Source: Syntrophaceae bacterium
Lineage (GTDB): Bacteria; Desulfobacterota; Syntrophia; Syntrophales; UBA2185
Direction: 5' to 3'
DNA length: 6,935 nucleotides
Assembly (NCBI GenBank): GCA_017885225.1
Contig: JAFNGM010000084.1
Coordinates: forward strand, 1-6,935
The notes under the pieces: generated by a model
The model's database searches: none
What the model was told of the DNA's origin: nothing
What the model saw: the letters and a program-made list of their open reading frames with translations, nothing else
Part shown: one piece after another, positions 1 to 5,093 of the stretch
How the letters are laid out: the number at the start of each line of letters is the position of its first letter
How positions within the stretch are numbered: the first letter of the stretch is position 1
Translations under genes and position numbers: made by a program

Positions 1-23
1 ACATTAAATGCGGAACGGGCAGT

Positions 24-392
24 ATGAAGGTTGTTGCTGGTGTGACGGGACTTTGCGCGATGTTCTTCCTTTTTGCACTGTGTCCGATGACTGCATACGC
101 GCATCCGCCCAAAGAAGTAAAAATAGTCTACACTATAACCTCACAAAAATTGGACGTGAGCGTAACGCACGACACATCGTTTCCCGGTTTTCACTACATA
201 AATAAAATTGAAATCAAAAAAAATGGTGTATCTGCGGGGGTGTATAATTATCAGAGCCAGCCCACTAAATCCGAATTTACCTATACGTACGATGTGCCGG
301 CAGTTCAAGGCGACATACTTGAAGTCACGGCAGAGTGTAAAATCTCCGGATCAAAAACAGTGAAGGCGACTGTCGGTACACAGGAAAAGTGA
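24..392 (+). CDS. Small exported protein, probable Ig-like/desulfoferrodoxin-like fold, function unknown
   Basis: This encodes a 122-residue protein that begins with a clear Sec signal peptide: a Lys near the start, a hydrophobic core at residues 4-22, and a likely cut after AYA at residue 26. The mature part of about 96 residues alternates polar and hydrophobic residues as beta-sandwich proteins do. It has an HPPKEV start, a segment with His49 and His57 (VTHDTSFPGFHYINKIEI), and a late Cys105. The HYI-x-x-IE stretch recalls the ferrous-iron domain of superoxide reductases and SoxZ-like Ig folds, but the full set of iron ligands cannot be recognised, so metal binding is only a possibility. 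The ATG at 24 is chosen because it directly precedes the signal peptide; its ribosome binding site is weak. The stop overlaps the start of the next gene, a membrane protein, so the two are probably made together and may work together at the outer face of the inner membrane. The upstream context lies outside the window. Confidence 0.75.
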   Translation: MKVVAGVTGLCAMFFLFALCPMTAYAHPPKEVKIVYTITSQKLDVSVTHDTSFPGFHYINKIEIKKNGVSAGVYNYQSQPTKSEFTYTYDVPAVQGDILEVTAECKISGSKTVKATVGTQEK

Positions 393-802
393 TCACGGTG
401 AATACTCTCGATGCTTTTCTGCTTCTCCATGCGGGATTCATGATCATTGGGTTCTTGTCTATGGTCATGGGCGCTTCCGCGGCGATGTTTATGAGACGTA
501 AAGCATGGTGGTTCAGGTTTCATAAGGGGGCAGGTTTTTTTGGGACATACTGTATTCTTGCAGGCGTTGTGGCCTCGGTATCCATGATTGCCCTTTCCGC
601 CGGAGAACACTTCCGGATAACCCATCACTATGTTGGCCTCATAACTGCCGCGGTCGGTGTTTGCACACTTCTTCTGGGTATCGTTCAGTTTAAAGTCAAG
701 GATCAGGCAGCGCGTATCAGATCCATACATCGCTGGTCCGGGCGCTTTACCCTCCTTATGGCATTTGTTGCGGTGGGATCCGGATTACTGATCATACTAT
801 GA
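389..802 (+). CDS. Four-helix membrane protein, cytochrome b561-like
   Basis: This is a 137-residue, very hydrophobic protein with four predicted membrane helices at about residues 11-34, 47-70, 79-101 and 117-137. Histidines sit at or near the helix ends in each: His14, His45, His79/His80 and His114 (IHRWSGRF). That pattern fits the cytochrome b561 fold, in which paired histidines hold two b-type hemes and electrons cross the membrane. The heme assignment is inferred from the spacing, not proven. Short charged loops (MRRKAWW, KVKDQAARIRS) separate helices 1-2 and 3-4. The GTG start at 389 overlaps the preceding stop (GTGA), which suggests translational coupling. A second GTG at 398 is an alternative start, with the AGGAAAA at 382-388 at a looser spacing. 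The coupled upstream gene encodes a small exported protein that could be its redox or structural partner. It could also be a structural DUF family with the same topology but no heme. Confidence 0.7.
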   Translation: MITVNTLDAFLLLHAGFMIIGFLSMVMGASAAMFMRRKAWWFRFHKGAGFFGTYCILAGVVASVSMIALSAGEHFRITHHYVGLITAAVGVCTLLLGIVQFKVKDQAARIRSIHRWSGRFTLLMAFVAVGSGLLIIL

Positions 803-862
803 TGGGGACACGGTTTTCTGCTTATTAATTACGAATCCTCACATTTGGAGGTTTGTAAGGTC

Positions 863-989
863 ATGTTAGGCGCGATTGCGGGCATTTTATAAGGAAATAC
901 CCGGGATAATAATCAGCAATGTGAGAGCGCGACTGCCGGAAGAGGTTCTGCTGATCATAGACAAATTTAGCACGCGGTTTGGCATATAG
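863..989 (+). pseudogene. Remnant of an ADP-ribosylglycohydrolase gene (internal deletion)
   Basis: The stretch starts with a good initiation region (GGAGG at 847-851 and AAGG at 857-860) and an ATG at 863 that reads MLGAIAG, the characteristic first residues of ADP-ribosylglycohydrolases (DraG/ARH family, usually MLGAIAGDIIGS). That frame stops at 890-892. In another frame, from about 882, the sequence reads AFYKEIPGIIISN and then, from 933, LPEEVLLIIDKFSTRF, ending with GI and TAG at 987-989. This resembles the family's C-terminal tail (YGGIP, a spacer, then LP-D/E-x-L-x-x-V/I-x-x-F-x-x-RF). The roughly 250-residue middle, which carries the metal-binding catalytic core, is missing. The join falls near 881-890 and changes the reading frame. 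The product cannot be active. The family assignment rests on recognised end motifs only; the C-terminal match is the weaker of the two. Confidence 0.6.
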
Positions 990-1012
990 AATACAAAGAA
1001 AGGATATCCACA

Positions 1013-2161
1013 ATGAAGAGGAGAGAATTTTTAAGGATAGGTCTCATGGGGACAACATCGGCCATGCTGGGATTGGAAGGCATCGCTGATGCTGTGCAGC
1101 ATGTATCGACGAGTCCCTTTGTTTTTCCATCCCCTGTCTATCGGACTCTCGGCCGCACAGGGCTGAAGATCACCGTCGTCAGCTTTGGAGCGATGCTGAC
1201 GCCTGAGGCAGAAGTTATCAAGATCGCCTTTGAGCATGGCGTCAATTATGTCGATACGGCGCGACGATACATGGGCGGCAGAAACGAGGAGATTGTCGCG
1301 CAGGCGCTGAGGGGCATGCGGGATAAGGTGTATGTGGCGACGAAAACTCAGCCTGCCTCTAAGTCAAAAGAGGCTATAATCAAGGACGTAGAGACGAGTC
1401 TCAAGGCACTCAATACGGATTATGTTGACGTTATCCAGCTCCATAATCTCAGCAGCAAAGACCGGATATTCATTCCGGAGACCCGGGAAGCCCTCGCAAA
1501 ATTGAGAGAGCAGGGGAAAGTGCGTTTCTTCGGGGTGACCACGCACACGAATCAGGCAGAGGTACTTCATGCGCTGGTAGATGATCCGGACAGGTTCTTC
1601 GACATGGCCCTTGTTGCGTATAACTTTAAGAGCGGCGATGAATTAAAAGAGGCGATCGCAAGGGCTGCCGGGGCAAAAATCGGCATTATTGCGATGAAGA
1701 CACAGACGGGAGGATACGAAAAGGAAGCCCTGGGTCCGATCAGCGCCCACCAGGCAGCCCTCAAGTGGGTGCTCCAGGACAGGAATGTCACCGCCGCGAT
1801 TCCCGGCATGCGGAACATGGCGGAACTAAGAGAAGATATCGCGGTGATGGGGATGCAGTTCGGCTATCTGGACGGGCTGATCCTGAAGCGCTATGGGAGC
1901 GCCATACGGCACCAATACTGCCATCTCTGCGCCGAATGCGAGCCGACATGCCCCAAGAATGTGGAGATCAGCACCATCAACCGCTGTCTCATGTATGCGG
2001 AGGGCTACAAAAACGCTGAACTTGCCCGTTCAACGTATGAAGAGATCCCCTCGGCGTTCTCCGCCTCTGCGTGTACTGACTGTTCGATCTGTGTCGCGAG
2101 GTGTGCGCACGGGCTTAATATTCCGGCGAAGATGGATAGGGCAAGGAAATTACTGGTATAG
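1013..2161 (+). CDS. Tat-exported aldo/keto reductase with C-terminal 2x[4Fe-4S] ferredoxin domain
   Basis: This 382-residue protein has three parts. Residues 1-28 form a twin-arginine signal (KRREFLRIG followed by a hydrophobic stretch). Residues 43-280 form an aldo/keto reductase TIM barrel, starting YRTLGRTGLKI, with the catalytic tetrad visible as Asp81, Tyr86, Lys111 (VATKTQ) and His144 (IQLHN); IPGMRN at 263-268 lies where this family binds NADP(H) phosphate. Residues 303-364 carry two cysteine clusters of the CxxCxxCxxxC type (303/306/309/313 and 354/357/360/364), expected to hold two 4Fe-4S clusters. Tat export fits a protein folded around its clusters in the cytoplasm. Substrate is unknown. 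AGGA at 1001-1004 lies 8 bases before the ATG. An exported DUF6599 gene follows after 81 bases, which suggests a shared job in the cell envelope. Aldo/keto reductase-ferredoxin fusions are common in anaerobes, mostly with unassigned reactions. Confidence 0.93.
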   Translation: MKRREFLRIGLMGTTSAMLGLEGIADAVQHVSTSPFVFPSPVYRTLGRTGLKITVVSFGAMLTPEAEVIKIAFEHGVNYVDTARRYMGGRNEEIVAQALRGMRDKVYVATKTQPASKSKEAIIKDVETSLKALNTDYVDVIQLHNLSSKDRIFIPETREALAKLREQGKVRFFGVTTHTNQAEVLHALVDDPDRFFDMALVAYNFKSGDELKEAIARAAGAKIGIIAMKTQTGGYEKEALGPISAHQAALKWVLQDRNVTAAIPGMRNMAELREDIAVMGMQFGYLDGLILKRYGSAIRHQYCHLCAECEPTCPKNVEISTINRCLMYAEGYKNAELARSTYEEIPSAFSASACTDCSICVARCAHGLNIPAKMDRARKLLV

Positions 2162-2176
2162 CAGGCTGTTGAAACG

Positions 2177-2217
2177 CCTCCCCCTTTGTCCCCCTCAGTG
2201 AGGGGGATAGGGGGAGG
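2177..2217. repeat. GC-rich inverted repeat (C-rich arm/G-rich arm hairpin)
   Basis: A near-perfect palindrome lies between the aldo/keto reductase and DUF6599 genes. Outer arms CCTCCCCC (2177-2184) and GGGGGAGG (2210-2217) pair over 8 bp, and inner arms CCCCCTC (2190-2196) and GAGGGGG (2200-2206) pair over 7 bp around an AGT loop, with a small internal bulge (TTTGT against ATA). No T-run follows, so it is not a standard intrinsic terminator. C-block/G-block palindromes of this kind are often dispersed intergenic repeats in bacteria, and that is the likelier reading. It ends about 15 bases before the ribosome binding site at 2232, so it could also dampen expression of the next gene. Confidence 0.75.
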
Positions 2218-2231
2218 GTGCTTGCCAATAT

Positions 2232-2236
2232 GGAGG
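2232..2236 (+). promoter_or_regulatory. Ribosome binding site that fixes the DUF6599 start
   Basis: GGAGG lies six bases upstream of the ATG at 2243. The ATG is followed at once by a signal peptide. The open frame extends upstream to 2186, but that part runs through the GC-rich hairpin and has no ribosome binding site, so 2243 is the real start. Confidence 0.8.
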
Positions 2237-2242
2237 GTATCA

Positions 2243-3178
2243 ATGTATCGATCCAGGGTTACTTGCTTCATCATGATATGTCTTTTTATGTCCGTGTTCT
2301 GTGCGTTGGCTCCGGTCTTTGCTGCAGACAGTTCCATGGAAAATGTTCTGCCCGCCCGTGAATGTACGGCGGGATGGATCATGAAGGACAAGACGGCTCT
2401 CTTCACGAAGGAGACCCTGGCCGACCATATAAACGGGGAAGCGGAGCTCTATTTCCCCTATGGATTTGACCTGGCCGCTACGGCTACATATATGAACAGC
2501 AAGAACCCGGAAGTGTGGATTGTTGCTGATGTGTACCGGATGGCCTCACTGTTGGACGCGTTCGGAATTTATTCCAATTATCGAAAAGCAGATGCCGCGG
2601 GGGCAATGGTCGGTGCGGAGGGATTTAATTCTGTTTCCCAGTTTATGTTCTATCAGGGAAGATATTTCGTGAGGATTCAGGTCACGGGGACAACAGAACT
2701 GAGAGAAGATACACTCCTCACATGCGGTCGGGCCATTTCACGGAATCTCCCATTCAATGCCGCCTATCCCCGAGAACTTGAGGCATTCAGGATACCTGCT
2801 GTCGTGCCGAAGAGTGAGCGTTATATTGCGCAAAGTGTATTGGGGTATGATTTTTTCCGGCGTGGTATTACGGCAGTTGCAACAGTGCAGGGTGAGCGGG
2901 TGCAGGTCCTTGTGGTACCTGAGGATTCTCAGGATGGTGCGAGAAGAGCCTTTGACCGGTATTGTGCGTATCTAAAGGCGGAAGGAAAGGATTTACACCT
3001 GACGGAGAAACCGGACAAAAAATTCGTGAAAGCGTTTGATCCCCTGTATCGAGGGGTATACTTGGTACAGTCGGGCCGCTATATCGTCGGTGCGGTTCGG
3101 ATGAAAGATCCCGCCGCATCGGAACAGCTTGTTGAGCAGCTGCGTGAGCGGATCGTGAAAGAGAAGGGAATTTTTTAG
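2243..3178 (+). CDS. Exported DUF6599 family protein
   Basis: This is a 311-residue protein with a Sec signal peptide (residues 1-27, hydrophobic core CFIMICLFMSVFCALAP, likely cut after VFA). The mature part shows what I recognise as DUF6599: an early DHINGEAELYFPYGF motif at residues 61-75, a strand WIVADVYRM, then AFGIYS at 106-111, followed by a QFMFYQGRYFVRIQV strand pair and a second, similar alpha/beta half to the C terminus. The family's biochemical role is not known; members are usually exported and occur near redox enzymes. Here the preceding gene is a Tat-exported aldo/keto reductase-ferredoxin, so an accessory role in the same envelope process is plausible but inferred. No cysteine pair or heme motif is visible in the mature protein. 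The stop at 3176-3178 runs into the ribosome binding site of the next gene, so those two are probably cotranscribed. Confidence 0.85.
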   Translation: MYRSRVTCFIMICLFMSVFCALAPVFAADSSMENVLPARECTAGWIMKDKTALFTKETLADHINGEAELYFPYGFDLAATATYMNSKNPEVWIVADVYRMASLLDAFGIYSNYRKADAAGAMVGAEGFNSVSQFMFYQGRYFVRIQVTGTTELREDTLLTCGRAISRNLPFNAAYPRELEAFRIPAVVPKSERYIAQSVLGYDFFRRGITAVATVQGERVQVLVVPEDSQDGARRAFDRYCAYLKAEGKDLHLTEKPDKKFVKAFDPLYRGVYLVQSGRYIVGAVRMKDPAASEQLVEQLRERIVKEKGIF

Positions 3179-3195
3179 GGAGAGGAATTCTCGGT

Positions 3196-3570
3196 ATGCC
3201 GACACACGTCATGATAAAAGTAGCTAATATCACACTGAGGGCAGAGCTCTTTGACACAGCATGTGCGAAAAAAATAGTTGAAAGACTTCCCATTGAAGCC
3301 AGGCCTGAGGAGTGGGGTGATGAATTTTATTTTACCATACCTGTCACCGATGCTCTCGATGAAACGGCGACCGTGAAGGTGAAAGTCGGTGATATCGGAT
3401 ACTGGCCGCCGGGGAAGGCGATGGCAATTTTTTTCGGCAAAACGCCTATGAGTACCGGATCAGATCCCGTTCCTGCGAGCGCCGTGAACCTTGTCGGTAA
3501 AATCATGGATGACGCGACCGTTTTGAAGAACGCAAAAGGCGCCGTTAAAATCAGAATAGAAATAGTATAG
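3196..3570 (+). CDS. Cyclophilin-like fold protein (DUF369/TM1367 type)
   Basis: This encodes a 124-residue cytoplasmic protein with no signal peptide. It carries the marks of the small bacterial/archaeal cyclophilin-like family typified by TM1367: an N-terminal strand with A-x-L (ITLRAELFDT), PEEWGDEFYFTIPV at about 37-50, and GDIGYWPPGKAMAIFFGKTP at 65-84. It ends in a hydrophobic strand (VKIRIEIV). The fold is shared with peptidyl-prolyl isomerases, but isomerase activity has not been generally shown for this family, so none is claimed. Its length is normal for the family. The purine-rich AGGGAGAGGA at 3177-3186 lies nine bases before the ATG and overlaps the DUF6599 stop, so it appears to belong to the same transcript even though its neighbours are exported and it is not. 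Confidence 0.85.
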   Translation: MPTHVMIKVANITLRAELFDTACAKKIVERLPIEARPEEWGDEFYFTIPVTDALDETATVKVKVGDIGYWPPGKAMAIFFGKTPMSTGSDPVPASAVNLVGKIMDDATVLKNAKGAVKIRIEIV

Positions 3571-3627
3571 GATGCGTCGCGCCTCCTCTCTCGCATCATG
3601 CCAGTCCGCGGGGCGTGAAGTTTTATT

Positions 3628-4329
3628 ATGGCGGGAATTATTCAGATAGTCGGCGTTATGGACCAGGACGAAGCTGATTTGCTTGTCAAAGCGGGGGTTC
3701 ATCAGCTCGGTTTTCCATTTGGGCTTTCCGTCCACCGGGAGGACATCAGCGAAAATGCTGCGGCCGCCATAATCCGCTCACTCAAGCCTCCCGCATCTGC
3801 GGTGTTGATTACCTATCTCAGCGAGGCGGAAAAGATTCTGGAACTTTGCAGGAGAATCGGCACTACGAAGGTGCAGTTGCATGGGTATATATCTGTCGAA
3901 GAGATTCTCAGGTTGAACTCGCGTGCGCCTGATCTCACGGTCATAAAAAGCCTTATCGTGAAAGAAAATAACTATGCGGAGCTGGAGAATTGTGTCCTCT
4001 CATTCAGCCCCTATGTGGACGGATTTATCACGGATACGTACGACCCGGCGACCGGCGCCTGCGGGGCGACGGGCAAGACCCACAACTGGGATATCAGTCG
4101 CAGGCTCGTAAATATATCACCCAGACCGGTCATATTGGCGGGCGGGCTTAATCCGGGGAATGTTCACAGAGCCATAGTTCATGTGCGCCCTGCTGGGATT
4201 GACGCGCATACTGGTGTAGAGGGACCCCATGGCAGAAAAGACCCTGATCTTGTAAAGGCATTTGTCAGGGAAGCGACAAGGGCTTTCTCTCAACTTGAGT
4301 ATAAAAAAGATGGATCTTCTCCCATTTAG
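3628..4329 (+). CDS. TrpF-like (phosphoribosylanthranilate isomerase fold) protein lacking the catalytic Cys
   Basis: This 233-residue protein follows the TrpF TIM barrel from end to end. It has an N-terminal IIQIVGVMD strand, VQLHG at 82-86, VIKSL at 105-109, FITDTYDP at 133-140 followed by GATGKTHNW, VILAGGLNPGNV at 168-179, and GIDAHTGVE at 190-198 followed by GRKD. These give the phosphate-binding loops and the conserved aspartate (Asp136). In true phosphoribosylanthranilate isomerase the first strand reads KICG and its Cys is the general base; here the matching residue is Val8, and the usual GGTG and SSGVE read GATG and HTGVE. No trp gene lies nearby. I therefore infer a TrpF-like paralogue with a different or lost reaction. 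The fold assignment is firm; the reaction is unknown. The ribosome binding site is weak (GTGAAG, about 10 bases upstream). Confidence 0.85.
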   Translation: MAGIIQIVGVMDQDEADLLVKAGVHQLGFPFGLSVHREDISENAAAAIIRSLKPPASAVLITYLSEAEKILELCRRIGTTKVQLHGYISVEEILRLNSRAPDLTVIKSLIVKENNYAELENCVLSFSPYVDGFITDTYDPATGACGATGKTHNWDISRRLVNISPRPVILAGGLNPGNVHRAIVHVRPAGIDAHTGVEGPHGRKDPDLVKAFVREATRAFSQLEYKKDGSSPI

Positions 4330-4334
4330 TTGCG

Positions 4335-4371
4335 AAAAAAATCGAGGATTTAAGATCACTCGAATCCTCGA
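4335..4371 (-). terminator. Possible intrinsic terminator read on the minus strand
   Basis: TCGAGGATT (4342-4350) and AATCCTCGA (4363-4371) form a 9-bp perfect stem with a 12-base loop. The plus strand has seven A residues at 4335-4341 just before the stem. Read on the minus strand this is a stem followed by a run of seven T, the layout of a Rho-independent terminator. No minus-strand gene ends here, so it would stop antisense transcription entering the TrpF-like gene, or it may be part of the adjacent repeat by chance. The long loop lowers confidence. Confidence 0.35.
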
Positions 4372-4398
4372 CCCCTTGAATCCTGGAATCCTCCAAAA
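4359..4398. repeat. Degenerate 8-bp tandem repeat
   Basis: Five consecutive 8-base units can be read: CTCGAATC, CTCGACCC, CTTGAATC, CTGGAATC and a decayed CTCCAAAA. All start with CT and most end in GAATC. The array sits in the 91-base gap between the TrpF-like gene and yjbQ and shares bases with the hairpin on its left. It ends just upstream of the ribosome binding site of yjbQ (4407-4412). Its function is unknown; slippage-prone intergenic repeats of this type can vary in copy number between strains. Confidence 0.7.
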
Positions 4399-4406
4399 CC
4401 ACTAAC

Positions 4407-4412
4407 AAGGAG
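4407..4412 (+). promoter_or_regulatory. Ribosome binding site supporting the GTG start of yjbQ
   Basis: AAGGAG ends eight bases before the GTG at 4421. This strong site supports initiation at this unusual start codon, and the residues that follow match the usual N terminus of the family. Confidence 0.8.
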
Positions 4413-4420
4413 TATAAACA

Positions 4421-4828
4421 GTGAAACAATTTACCGTTCGCACCGGTGCCAGATCTGAGATGATAGATATTACCGGCCGTATCAGAGCCCTGTTGAAAGA
4501 AAGCAAGATGCGAAGCGGCATCTGCCACGTTTTCGTTCCCCACACCACTGCTGCAGTGACCATCAATGAGAACGCGGATCCCGATGTTCCGCGGGATATC
4601 CTGATGGAGCTGGATAAAATTGTTCCCCTCAATGATCATTATCGGCATGGGGAGGGAAATTCAGCGGCTCACATCAAGTCTTCCTTAGTGGGAGCATCAG
4701 AAATGATATTTGTAGATGATGGTGAGCTGGTGTTGGGGACATGGCAATCTGTCTTTTTCTGCGAATTTGACGGCCCGCGGACACGAAAAGTGATTGTCAA
4801 GCTGACTCCGCTGGAATCGGTGAAGTAG
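4421..4828 (+). CDS. yjbQ: YjbQ/UPF0047 family protein
   Basis: This 135-residue protein has the normal length and motifs of the UPF0047/YjbQ family. HVFVPHTTAAVTINENADPDV covers residues 36-56, with His41, Glu50, Asn51 and Asp53. HYRHGEGNSAAHIKSSLVG covers 73-91, with His73, His76, Asn80 and His84. The C-terminal part has LVLGTWQSVFFCEFDGPR. The clustered His and acidic residues form the conserved pocket of the family, which crystallises as a trimer. Some databases name it secondary thiamine-phosphate synthase because overexpressed YjbQ can rescue loss of ThiE in E. coli; its normal role is not settled. There is no signal peptide. It lies 91 bases after the TrpF-like gene, beyond a small repeat, and was once followed by an MBL-fold hydrolase gene that is now decayed. 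Confidence 0.92.
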   Translation: MKQFTVRTGARSEMIDITGRIRALLKESKMRSGICHVFVPHTTAAVTINENADPDVPRDILMELDKIVPLNDHYRHGEGNSAAHIKSSLVGASEMIFVDDGELVLGTWQSVFFCEFDGPRTRKVIVKLTPLESVK

Positions 4829-4855
4829 AGACGATTTTGTATTTATCATATTAAG

Positions 4856-5093
4856 TCTCCCTGTTCCTTTCTCATCCGGATTCACAACAACCTGCTCTTG
4901 TTTGATCTGGGTGTTGGTACCATGAGGAGATTGTTGGAAGCGGGGGAAACTATTTCAAAAGCACTTGGTGCTGACACATTTTTATCCGGAATGCGAAACT
5001 GTTGATCTCAAGGCTGAATGCCGCAGGGCTTATAATGGTACTCTTACTCTCGCGCAGGACCTCATGGTAATTGACGTGACACGATTTCTATAA
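4856..5093 (+). pseudogene. Remnant of an MBL-fold (ribonuclease Z-like) metallohydrolase gene
   Basis: Two pieces of one protein family lie in different frames. From 4856 the sequence reads SPCSFLIRIHNN, then LLLFDLGVGTMRRLLEAG up to about 4945, which matches the start of RNase Z-like MBL hydrolases (typically SSP-S-x-L, then LLFD-x-GPGTLRRLLEAG). From about 4959, in another frame, it reads KHLVLTHFYPECE, then GTLTLAQDLMVIDV, and ends FL with TAA at 5091-5093. This matches the C-terminal part (V-x-x-LVLTH-x-YP, then G-x-x-x-x-A-x-DLM). The middle, with the HxHxDH metal motif, is absent, as is the usual N-terminal GSGT strand. The frame change lies near 4945-4958. The product would be inactive. 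Its stop overlaps the last codons of the convergent uvrA by six bases. An alternative, two unrelated chance matches, is unlikely because they occur in the right order in a 240-base gap. Confidence 0.72.

Noticed and set aside
305..730. A 141-codon minus-strand open frame across the first two genes
   Set aside because: It overlaps two plus-strand genes with a signal peptide and four clear membrane helices, and its own translation has no family features.
2186..2242. An N-terminal extension of the DUF6599 protein by 19 residues
   Set aside because: The extension reads through the hairpin, lacks a ribosome binding site, and would push the signal peptide away from the N terminus.
2005..2406. A 133-codon minus-strand open frame spanning the GC-rich hairpin
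   Set aside because: It is antisense to the ferredoxin domain and to the DUF6599 signal peptide, and includes the palindromic repeat; it is not a plausible protein.
2868..3293. A 141-codon minus-strand open frame over the DUF6599/cyclophilin-like boundary
   Set aside because: It is antisense to two convincing genes and crosses their boundary without any motif or ribosome binding site.
3571..3597. GATGCG and CGCATC inverted repeat after the cyclophilin-like gene
   Set aside because: The stem is only 6 bp with a 15-base loop and no T-run, so it is too weak to call a terminator.
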